Part shown: positions 1 to 5,836 of the stretch, piece by piece
Layout of the letters: every line of letters begins with the position of its first letter
Position numbering within the stretch: position 1 is the first letter of the stretch
Source: Flavobacterium sp.
GTDB lineage: Bacteria > Bacteroidota > Bacteroidia > Flavobacteriales > Flavobacteriaceae
Assembly (NCBI RefSeq): GCF_025352015.1
Contig: NZ_JANXUG010000114.1
Location: 1 to 34,795, forward strand
Direction of reading: 5' to 3'
DNA: 34,795 bases
Program-made: the position numbers and the translations under genes
The notes under the pieces: model-generated
What the model was told of the DNA's origin: nothing
What the model saw: only the letters and a program-made list of their open reading frames with translations
The model's database searches: none

Positions 1-239
1 CCATTGGATAAATCAAGCAAATTATAGATGCCAGCGGTTGTATTTAGTGTAATGGTTTGTCCGTTACTTCCAATTACTTCAACAGCTTGTAAATCAATGT
101 TTACTTTTTCATAAGGACCTGGAGCATCTGTCATTCGTACTTTATAGGCATACGTGGCTGAACTACTGGAATCTTTACTACAAGAATTTAATGAAAGTAC
201 TAAAACAACAGACGATACAATTAAAATGAACTTTTTCAT
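1..239 (-). CDS. DUF4382-type lipoprotein, N-terminal part (cut by window edge)
   Basis: The minus-strand reading frame from the ATG at 239 stays open to the window edge, so only about 79 N-terminal residues are visible. It opens with a lipoprotein signal peptide (Met-Lys-Lys, hydrophobic stretch, then LNSC lipobox with Cys at residue 20) followed by a Ser-rich linker. After that comes VRMTDAPGPYEKVNIDLQAV, which resembles the start of DUF4382 domains of Bacteroidota surface or periplasmic lipoproteins; function unknown. The first 38 bp upstream contain no gene, and a TACAAAG element lies at 278..284. The gene is separated from the stress cluster upstream by a terminator, so it is its own unit. 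Family assignment is from the conserved N-terminal motif only; the rest of the protein is outside the window. Confidence 0.75.
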   Translation of the reverse strand, partial: MKKFILIVSSVVLVLSLNSCSKDSSSSATYAYKVRMTDAPGPYEKVNIDLQAVEVIGSNGQTITLNTTAGIYNLLDLSN

Positions 240-597
240 ATTATAATTTTTAGGTTGCGAATTAATTTTCTCAACTGTACAAAGATGCTGTTATAGTTTT
301 TTGATGATGTTGTGTAATAATAAATAAAACTTCTATAATTCTTATCTTGTGGATTGCTAGATATACTTTCATCACTAGTTGTAATCACAAAAAAAAACTC
401 CTCATTAAAGAGAAGTTTAGGTTACAATTTAGTTTTGATTAAGTTTATTAGAGTGCAATATTCCGATTACCAATATATATATATCAACTAGATTAATGTA
501 AGCCAAACATTATTAGAAAATGCAGAAAATAAAATATGTTAAATTGATTTTATAAAAATTTACTAGAAATCACTGTACTTTGAACTTGATTTCAGTA
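240..597. other. Intergenic region, 358 bp, no gene seen
   Basis: No coding frame is convincing here. The region holds a rho-independent terminator for the upstream minus-strand cluster (387..418), a short alternating AT run at about 473..484, and the promoter region of the DUF4382 gene. It also contains a weak match to the 68-bp regulon architecture at 278..345. Confidence 0.7.
387..418 (-). terminator. Rho-independent terminator after the small-membrane-protein cluster
   Basis: On the minus strand a 9-bp stem (AAACTTCTC pairing with GAGGAGTTT, one G-U pair) with a 6-nt loop is followed directly by a run of about nine T. It lies 180 bp after the stop of the last gene of the 1715-to-598 cluster and before the DUF4382 gene. 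Confidence 0.7.
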
Positions 598-930
598 TCA
601 GGAACGTAAACTTTTTTTGGGACTAATTTTATTCAAAATGAACATTAACGTATTCCCAAGAATGTTTTTGATAGGTTTTTCAAAAAAAGATAAGACTCTA
701 TTTTTGGCTATAAAATGTGTAGCTAAATCTATGGTATTATGAAGTAAATGCGATTTTGTATCAGGTGAAGTTATAAATCCTTTGAAAGTGTTTTTTAAAA
801 AATTTAACGGATTTAAATGTTCAACGGTATCGTGAAATTCTCTTTTAATCAAATGCAACTCTAAGGCTTGTTTATTTTCTAATGCAATGATGCGCTGCAC
901 CAACAAATCCATTTTATTTATAGTTTTCAT
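598..930 (-). CDS. Small conserved protein of unknown function, last gene of the small-membrane-protein cluster
   Basis: This is a 110-residue protein without a domain I can name. The N-terminal half is charged and amphipathic, with many Leu, Glu, His and Lys. The C-terminal half has one moderately hydrophobic stretch (about residues 75-100) and a Lys/Ser-rich tail. Its start overlaps the stop of the preceding holin-like gene by the 4-base ATGA arrangement, which supports translational coupling and fixes the ATG at 930. Genes of this kind often follow YtxH and holin-X-type genes in Flavobacterium. I infer an envelope or stress-associated role only from that context. Transcription probably starts at the promoter at 1743..1810. 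Confidence 0.7.
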   Translation of the reverse strand: MKTINKMDLLVQRIIALENKQALELHLIKREFHDTVEHLNPLNFLKNTFKGFITSPDTKSHLLHNTIDLATHFIAKNRVLSFFEKPIKNILGNTLMFILNKISPKKSLRS

Positions 931-1280
931 GGTTTTTCATTTGTTTCAAAACTTTCAATAATTGAATTACTCATTTTTACTTGAATCCAAGGTTTTCTAA
1001 AAATAAAAATAATAATTCCCAATAAGGAATAAAACAATCCCATAACTAAAAAGCCGTAAGCTGTTTTTCCTAATTCATCGCCTATCAACAGCGACAATGC
1101 TATTGTAAACAGCAATGAAACTGCGAATATTATTAAGGTAAATATAAATTTTACGGCTAAAAAGGAAAATAGCGCTGCAGTTTTATAAATGGCAGTGTAC
1201 TTGTATAAATCGATAGAGGTTTTACTATACTGCTCAATTCTTTCGACTAAATTTTTAATTGTTGAGGCGCTATTTTCCAT
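927..1280 (-). CDS. Phage-holin-like (holin-X/YqjE type) small membrane protein
   Basis: This 117-residue protein has a short amphipathic N-terminus, two long transmembrane segments (about residues 33-60 and 70-95) joined by a short polar loop containing GDELGKTAYG, and a charged tail. This matches the layout of the holin-X / YqjE families of inner-membrane proteins, which despite the name are chromosomal genes often clustered with YtxH and other stress proteins. No phage genes are nearby, so a lysis role is not suggested. It sits 17 bp downstream of the ytxH-like gene and overlaps the next gene by 4 bp, so it is part of one transcription unit. Confidence 0.75.
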   Translation of the reverse strand: MENSASTIKNLVERIEQYSKTSIDLYKYTAIYKTAALFSFLAVKFIFTLIIFAVSLLFTIALSLLIGDELGKTAYGFLVMGLFYSLLGIIIFIFRKPWIQVKMSNSIIESFETNEKP

Positions 1281-1297
1281 GTAGTATGAGAATATAA

Positions 1298-1543
1298 TTA
1301 TCTTAATTTCTCTTGATGATCAGATACAAATTCTTTAGCATCATCCATCACATTCTCATATTTGTTAGTAATATTTCCATATAGATCTTCAAATTTATTT
1401 TTAAGATCGTTGGAATAATCACTTCCTTTTTTCATAATTCTTTTTCTTGTTTCTGTACCCTTGTCTGGGGCAAAAAGAACTCCTGCAATAGCACCCACTG
1501 CTATGCCGCCTAAAACTCCTAATACTACTTTACTTGCATTCAT
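1298..1543 (-). CDS. YtxH domain-containing protein
   Basis: This is an 81-residue protein with a Gly/Ala-rich single transmembrane segment at residues 5-25 (VLGGIAVGAIAGVLFAPDKG). That is followed by TRKRIMKKG and a long charged helix, the standard YtxH layout. YtxH proteins are small membrane-anchored proteins linked to general stress responses in Gram-positive bacteria and common in Bacteroidota; the biochemical role is unknown. It lies 19 bp after the lmo0937-type gene and before the holin-like gene in the same direction. Confidence 0.85.
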   Translation of the reverse strand: MNASKVVLGVLGGIAVGAIAGVLFAPDKGTETRKRIMKKGSDYSNDLKNKFEDLYGNITNKYENVMDDAKEFVSDHQEKLR

Positions 1544-1562
1544 AATTTTAATTATTTAATTA

Positions 1563-1715
1563 TTAAATATTTCTTCCTTGTATAAGTCTCAAAATTATCG
1601 CTATAACTGCAATAAGAAGTAAAACGTGTATAATGGCACCTGCACTGTAAGCAAAGTAGCCAATAGCCCATAAAATAAGTAGCACAACGGCTATGGTGTA
1701 GAGTAAATTGTTCAT
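1563..1715 (-). CDS. lmo0937-family small membrane protein
   Basis: This 50-residue protein is two transmembrane helices separated by GYFAYSAGAIIH, typical of the lmo0937 family (about 50 aa). A longer in-frame start exists at 1808, but the 31 extra residues are polar and unlike the family, and they would overlap the promoter elements described below. The ATG at 1715 is preceded by a run of 12 A on the coding strand, a common A-rich leader in Flavobacterium. It is the first gene of a four-gene unit (lmo0937-like, YtxH, holin-like, unknown). The -7-like element lies 27 bp upstream of this start. Confidence 0.85.
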   Translation of the reverse strand: MNNLLYTIAVVLLILWAIGYFAYSAGAIIHVLLLIAVIAIILRLIQGRNI

Positions 1716-1742
1716 TTTTTTTTTTTTAAGTTGATATGATAT

Positions 1743-1810
1743 TACAAAAGTATTATTTTGGCTGGTAAATGTGTTTATACAATTTGGCAAAATAATTATA
1801 TGATTCACAC
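1743..1810 (-). promoter_or_regulatory. Regulon promoter, site A (GTGTGAAT-23-box2-23-TTTTGTA)
   Basis: On the minus strand GTGTGAAT (1803..1810) is followed after exactly 23 bp by TATAAAC (1773..1779) and after another 23 bp by TTTTGTA (1743..1749). With the preceding bases the last element reads TACTTTTG, a full TAnnTTTG -7 match. The octamer begins right after the stop of the iron-permease-like gene. The same spacing recurs at four other promoters in the window. Confidence 0.75.
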
Positions 1811-2251
1811 TTAAGTAGCAGATTTGTTTTGAGTATCACTATCGTCTTCAGATAGAAGTATTTCCGATTCTTCTTCAATGAGAATTTCCTCTTGCATTTC
1901 GATATACTCTCTTGCCAGTTCTCTTATTTCATGTTCTGTTTTTTCGTTAGTATCCATCACAGCATTATTAGCTGTTTCATGCGATGATATTAATTCATTC
2001 ATTTTTAAATGAACCAAAGCAGAATAACGGTTAAATGATTTTTGGATAATAAACAAACTTAAAAAAGTGGTTCCAAAGATAAAATCACCAATATTCTGGT
2101 GTAAATTATTAGATATAAATAAACCTTTGGTCCACCAAAAAATCACTATACAAAATGCCAAAATAAAAGTTAGAGAATTGCCCAAAATTTTGGTTGCTGC
2201 TAACGTGAGTTTTTCGAAAGTACGTTCAATAACGATATAGGTTTTTTTCAT
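1811..2251 (-). CDS. Low-affinity iron permease family protein
   Basis: This is a 146-residue protein with two hydrophobic segments (about residues 22-45 and 55-75), separated by a short loop containing TKGLF and NIGDFIFGT. Next comes IQKSFNRYSALVHLKMNELI, the conserved core of the low-affinity iron permease family (PF04120). The C-terminal 50 residues are very acidic (EEILIEEESEILLSEDDSD). The family name comes from yeast Fet4; bacterial members are short and iron transport has not been shown for most, so the substrate is uncertain. No copy of the 68-bp architecture precedes it; its stop is adjacent to site A of the next unit. Confidence 0.75.
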   Translation of the reverse strand: MKKTYIVIERTFEKLTLAATKILGNSLTFILAFCIVIFWWTKGLFISNNLHQNIGDFIFGTTFLSLFIIQKSFNRYSALVHLKMNELISSHETANNAVMDTNEKTEHEIRELAREYIEMQEEILIEEESEILLSEDDSDTQNKSAT

Positions 2252-2281
2252 AATTTAAATAAATTGTTGGGGACAAAATTA

Positions 2282-2494
2282 TCATATTATTTGATGATTT
2301 GTAATATATTTTTTGAGCATTTCTTCCAGTGAGTTGTAATAATCTTGCAAAACTTTAATGTTTATTTCTGGATTGTTAACATCTGGAATGGTAACTGTCA
2401 TTTCATTCAAATACTTTAGCAATTCAGGATTATCATTGCTAATTTTGGTAGTAATTTTTAAGATTTTCTCGTTTAATGTTTGTTCTAAAAGCAT
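2282..2494 (-). CDS. Small protein of unknown function (70 aa)
   Basis: This is a soluble, charged 70-residue protein without signal peptide or membrane segment and without a domain I recognise. It reads as three helices, with a Pro/Asn-rich turn (TIPDVNNPEINI) in the middle. The ATG at 2494 lies just downstream of a minus-strand terminator, so it probably begins its own unit together with the iron-permease-like gene 30 bp further on. An overlapping plus-strand frame (2358..2552) is unlikely to be real because every flanking gene is on the minus strand. Confidence 0.6.
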   Translation of the reverse strand: MLLEQTLNEKILKITTKISNDNPELLKYLNEMTVTIPDVNNPEINIKVLQDYYNSLEEMLKKYITNHQII

Positions 2495-2510
2495 AATTTT
2501 TATAATTTTA

Positions 2511-2536
2511 AAAAAAGCACCTTATTGGGGTGCTTT
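2511..2536 (-). terminator. Rho-independent terminator ending the 9532-to-2561 operon
   Basis: On the minus strand an 8-bp stem (AAAGCACC with GGTGCTTT, loop 7 nt) is followed by continuous T residues. It lies 25 bp after the stop of the frameshifted small gene and just upstream of the 70-aa gene. It thus marks the probable end of the long operon that includes GH130, the GT fusion, dps and mlaEFD. Confidence 0.8.
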
Positions 2537-2560
2537 AATTAATAGCTATTGAGCGATTGA

Positions 2561-2850
2561 TTATTTTTGAATTGAATCGTATTTCTTCGAGTTTTTCTTT
2601 TGATGTTTTTTGACCATTTTCGTTTGACTTTTGGCTTTTATGTTGGAAACCTTCGCCAAATCTTTGTTTCCGTTCTCAAAATGTTTAGCCGCTTCGTTGT
2701 GATTTAATGCAGCGGTTTCGTGATGAGTTGCAGCTTTCTTGTGATTGTCAACTACTTTTTGAGCTTTAGTTGCGGGATTTTTTTTTTTTTGTTTTTACTA
2801 CGTCTGAAATAATTATTTTTTCTTTAAGCTGTAAATGAATTTTAGCAACA
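2561..2850 (-). pseudogene. Frameshifted His/Ala/Lys-rich small protein gene
   Basis: The 2561..2773 segment encodes an open C-terminal part rich in Ala, His, Lys and Asn (VVDNHKKAATHHETAALN, then NHNEAAKHFENG), ending KKYDSIQK and a TAA. It resembles small His/Ala-rich helical proteins common in Flavobacterium stress clusters. The frame stops upstream at a homopolymer of 13 T (2778..2790; A on the coding strand). In the +1 frame the reading continues as EKIIISDVVKTKKK. A one-base slip in the homopolymer would join the two parts. No ATG is present in the upstream frame, only GTG near 2876, so the start is unknown and the 5' boundary given is approximate. It could be a decayed gene, a sequencing indel or a slippage-controlled gene. 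Confidence 0.5.
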
Positions 2851-2921
2851 CTATAAAGGTCAAAAAAAAACACCACTTTGCAGGTTATACAATCTTGATA
2901 TTAAATTGCATTATTCTCATT

Positions 2922-3647
2922 TTATTTCTTCTTTTCCGAACTCTTCTTATCAATCAATTCTTGTTTCTTTTTCTCGGCTTCTTTTTCTTTCTTTTTGAAA
3001 TAGCCGCGTAATAAAAAGTTATGTTTAGCAGCTTCCATATTTTCGTTTAAACCATTAGAAGCATTTTTAATATTTTTAAGTGTAGCATCAAGCGATTTTC
3101 CCATTTTGTCATCATTGACTAGTTTAGAAAGCATACTATTTTTATTATTCATTTTGGAGGTGAATTCCGCTAAATCAGCAGTTATGTATTGCGCATTGTC
3201 GACAATAACTTTGACACTTTTCATAATATCTTCCATTTCTACAGCTTTTGTTGATGCAATAAAAGCATTATTTTTCACAATAACTTTTGACGCAGTTCCG
3301 GGCGAAATAGTTAATACTTTGTCGCCCATCAATCCGTCAGAACCTATGCTAGCCATAGCATCTGTTTTGATGTATTTATGTACTTCTTCTTTAATAACTG
3401 CAAGCACAACCACGGATGTATCCGAGATAAATTCAATTGCTTGTACAGAGCCCACATTGATTCCAGAAAAGCGAACGTTGTTGCCTACTTTCAGTCCACT
3501 AACATTTTTAAATCTGGTGTTTAACATAAATGTTTCACCAAATAAATTTTTGTTACTACCAATTAAATAAATAGAAATCATAAAAAGTATCATGCCAATG
3601 ATGACAAACATTCCTAGCTTCCAGATATACGCTGATTTTTTTATCAT
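2922..3647 (-). CDS. mlaD: MlaD family (MCE domain) lipid-transport protein
   Basis: This 241-residue protein has one N-terminal transmembrane anchor (about residues 10-30) and then an MCE domain (about 37-115) with the typical GLKVGNNVRFSGINVGSV signature. A helical region and a Lys/Glu-rich tail follow. MCE proteins form periplasmic hexameric rings that pass phospholipids between membranes together with an MlaE permease and MlaF ATPase. Those two are encoded directly upstream in the order E, F, D with 16 bp before this ATG. No MlaB or MlaC homologue is visible in the window. The protein is longer than E. coli MlaD at the C-terminus. The neighbourhood with dps and glycan enzymes suggests envelope upkeep under stress. 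Confidence 0.85.
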   Translation of the reverse strand: MIKKSAYIWKLGMFVIIGMILFMISIYLIGSNKNLFGETFMLNTRFKNVSGLKVGNNVRFSGINVGSVQAIEFISDTSVVVLAVIKEEVHKYIKTDAMASIGSDGLMGDKVLTISPGTASKVIVKNNAFIASTKAVEMEDIMKSVKVIVDNAQYITADLAEFTSKMNNKNSMLSKLVNDDKMGKSLDATLKNIKNASNGLNENMEAAKHNFLLRGYFKKKEKEAEKKKQELIDKKSSEKKK

Positions 3648-3663
3648 AGCTGTTATTTTTAAA

Positions 3664-4401
3664 TTATATAAAAAAGGATTTTACCCAAGGATCTTCACTT
3701 TTTTCCAATTGAGTATAGGTGCCTTCGGCATTGATAATGCCATCTTTTAAAATCATAATTCTTTTGCCCGTTAATTTGGCGCAAGCCATATCGTGTGTGA
3801 TAATGAGCGATGTGGTTTTGTATTTTTTTTGAATAGAAACCATCAATTCACTTATTTCTCTTGCTGTTATGGTGTCTAAACCCGATGTAGGTTCGTCATA
3901 CAAGATAATTTCAGGTTTGATGATTAATGTTCGTGCCATCCCAATTCGTTTTCGCATTCCGCCCGAAAGTTCCGATGGCATTTTGTCAATTGCATCCAAC
4001 AAACCTACGTTATCAAGAGCTTCTGTTATTTCGGTTTCTATGGTTTGTTTGGAGCTGTTTTTATCGTGATGTTTTAGGGTAAAAGTAAGGTTTTGTCTTA
4101 TTGACATCGAATCGTATAAAGCTCCATTTTGAAACATAAATCCCATACGTGTTCTAATAGTATTGAGTTCATTGTTACTAAGTTTGGTGATGTCGGTTCC
4201 AAAAACTTTTATGATGCCTTGATCAGCCTTTTCCAGTCCAACCAAGCATTTTATAGTTACTGATTTTCCAGAACCTGAACGACCAAGTATTACCACATCT
4301 TCGCCTTTGTTTACTATGATATTCACGCCATTAAGAACTTCGTTCTCACCAAAGGTTTTATGTAAATTGGAAATTTCTATTACAGGTAAATTTTTTTCCA
4401 T
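3664..4401 (-). CDS. mlaF: MlaF-type ABC transporter ATP-binding protein
   Basis: This 245-residue ATPase has a complete nucleotide-binding domain: Walker A GRSGSGKS (residues 40-47), a Q-loop in FMFQNGALYDS, the variant signature LSGGMRKR, Walker B IILYDEPTSGLD and the H-loop in LIITHDM. The LSGGMRKR signature and the lack of a fused permease are typical of the MlaF/Mkl group, which powers MCE lipid transport. Its ATG overlaps the stop of mlaE by one base (TAATG), which indicates tight translational coupling. mlaD follows after 16 bp. Confidence 0.9.
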   Translation of the reverse strand: MEKNLPVIEISNLHKTFGENEVLNGVNIIVNKGEDVVILGRSGSGKSVTIKCLVGLEKADQGIIKVFGTDITKLSNNELNTIRTRMGFMFQNGALYDSMSIRQNLTFTLKHHDKNSSKQTIETEITEALDNVGLLDAIDKMPSELSGGMRKRIGMARTLIIKPEIILYDEPTSGLDTITAREISELMVSIQKKYKTTSLIITHDMACAKLTGKRIMILKDGIINAEGTYTQLEKSEDPWVKSFFI

Positions 4402-5159
4402 TAGAAAAATAAATCAGTTATTTGAACCGCAAGCATGTCTATGATGAATATAGAAAGTGATGCTGTCACTACAGCCGAATTGGCAGCGATACCAACACTT
4501 GCTGTTCCGTTTGAAGCATTGAATCCTTTATAACAACCAATTAGCCCAATAAAAAAACCAAAGAATAAAGTTTTAATCGTTGCAGGTATAACATCTAGGA
4601 ATTCAAGATGCTCAAAAACACCACCAAAGTAGCGATAGAAACTCATGCTGCCATGAACATTATAGCCAACATATCCGCCAAAAATCCCAACTAAATCGGC
4701 ATAAATCACCAAAATTGGAATCATTAATGTAGTAGCTAAAATGCGAGTTACCACAAGATATTTATAAGGATTGATTGCCGAAACTTCCATGGCATCAATT
4801 TGTTCGGTTACTTTCATCGAACCTAATTCGGCACCTATTCCGGAAGCAATTTTTCCTGCACAAATTAGCGCTGTAATAACAGGAGCAATTTCACGTATTA
4901 GTGAAAGCGAAACCATGCCAGGCAACCAAGATTCGGCACCAAACTTTGCCAATGTAGGACGTGATTGAATAGTAAGTACTAAACCCATAATAAAACCTGT
5001 AATGGTTACAAGGGGTAATGATTTATAACCTACAGCATAACTCTGCCTAAAGAATTCATTTATTTGAAATGGCGGTTTAAATAATTCTTTGAAAAACCTT
5101 GCGGTAAATAAAGAAATCGAACCCGTATCTATAAATATGTTTTTTAATCCTGGAATCAT
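4401..5159 (-). CDS. mlaE: MlaE family ABC transporter permease
   Basis: This 252-residue polytopic inner-membrane protein matches the MlaE/YrbE family throughout. Conserved stretches include GYKSLPLVTITGFIMGLVLT, SLIREIAPVITALICAGKIA, GAELGSMKVTEQIDAMEVSA and the C-terminal GCYKGFNASNGTASVG. It forms the membrane core of the MCE transporter with MlaF and MlaD. The start lies 13 bp downstream of dps, so the two are probably co-transcribed. Length is normal for the family and no key motif is missing. Confidence 0.9.
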   Translation of the reverse strand: MIPGLKNIFIDTGSISLFTARFFKELFKPPFQINEFFRQSYAVGYKSLPLVTITGFIMGLVLTIQSRPTLAKFGAESWLPGMVSLSLIREIAPVITALICAGKIASGIGAELGSMKVTEQIDAMEVSAINPYKYLVVTRILATTLMIPILVIYADLVGIFGGYVGYNVHGSMSFYRYFGGVFEHLEFLDVIPATIKTLFFGFFIGLIGCYKGFNASNGTASVGIAANSAVVTASLSIFIIDMLAVQITDLFF

Positions 5160-5172
5160 ATATATTTTTAGT

Positions 5173-5652
5173 CTAATTCAAATAGCGTCTTAAAATCCAA
5201 GCTATTGTTTCGTGTTGCTGTAATACTTTTGTTAATAAATCGGCTGTTCCAGCATCATGATTTTCATTGGAACATACATCAATATCTTTTCTAATTTCGG
5301 TAATCAGCGTTTCATTATCGTTTAAAAGCTCTGAAATCATCTCCTTTTGAATGGGATATTTGTTTTCGTTTTCTTCTAATCGTGACAAGTTAGCGAATTC
5401 TATCATAGTTCCAATAGTTTTGCTTCCTAAAGTGTTAATCCTTTCTGCAACTTCATCAATTATTTCTTCATATTGTTTGTATTGCATTTCAAACAATTTG
5501 TGTAATTCCATGAAACTGTTGCCCGTTATATTCCAGTGAAATTTTCTGGTTTTTACATACAATGTCATCTCATCAGACAATATAATTGACAAAAGTGAGG
5601 CGCTTTTCTTTAAGTTGATTTCTGTTATCCCTATTTTTGGCATAGCAATCAT
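5173..5652 (-). CDS. dps: Dps family DNA-binding ferritin-like protein
   Basis: This 159-residue protein is a Dps/ferritin-like four-helix bundle. The inter-subunit ferroxidase ligands are present with the same spacing as E. coli Dps: His39 (in KFHWNITG), His51 (in ELHKLF), Asp66 and Glu70 (in IIDEVAERI). It should oxidise and store iron using peroxide and protect DNA during starvation or oxidative stress. The N-terminus is short with a few basic residues, so direct DNA binding by an N-terminal tail is uncertain. A second Met at residue 4 is an alternative start. It sits between the 49-aa gene (23 bp upstream) and mlaE (13 bp downstream). Confidence 0.92.
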   Translation of the reverse strand: MIAMPKIGITEINLKKSASLLSIILSDEMTLYVKTRKFHWNITGNSFMELHKLFEMQYKQYEEIIDEVAERINTLGSKTIGTMIEFANLSRLEENENKYPIQKEMISELLNDNETLITEIRKDIDVCSNENHDAGTADLLTKVLQQHETIAWILRRYLN

Positions 5653-5675
5653 AATATTAAATTTTATAAATTTTG

Positions 5676-5825
5676 TTAAAAGGAATCGCTATCACCGAAT
5701 TCATTTATTTTCTTTTTGATATTTTGTTTAGAATAAGGCGATTTATTACTAGTATTTGCGATAGTAGAATTTTTTAACATCTCCTGTTTTTTAGATGTCA
5801 CTTTTTGTTTTTTTTGTAAAGGCAT
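5676..5825 (-). CDS. Short Lys/Ser-rich protein (49 aa)
   Basis: A small reading frame starts with ATG at 5825 and ends with TAA at 5676: MPLQKKQKVTSKK, then a Ser/Asn/Lys-rich body, ending EFGDSDSF. It is basic, without membrane segment or signal peptide, and looks disordered. It fits exactly between the GT fusion gene (11 bp) and dps (23 bp), with no other frame open there, which supports it being a real gene of the operon. I recognise no family. A basic protein next to dps could bind nucleic acid, but that is speculation. Confidence 0.55.
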   Translation of the reverse strand: MPLQKKQKVTSKKQEMLKNSTIANTSNKSPYSKQNIKKKINEFGDSDSF

Positions 5826-5836
5826 AATTTTAAGTT

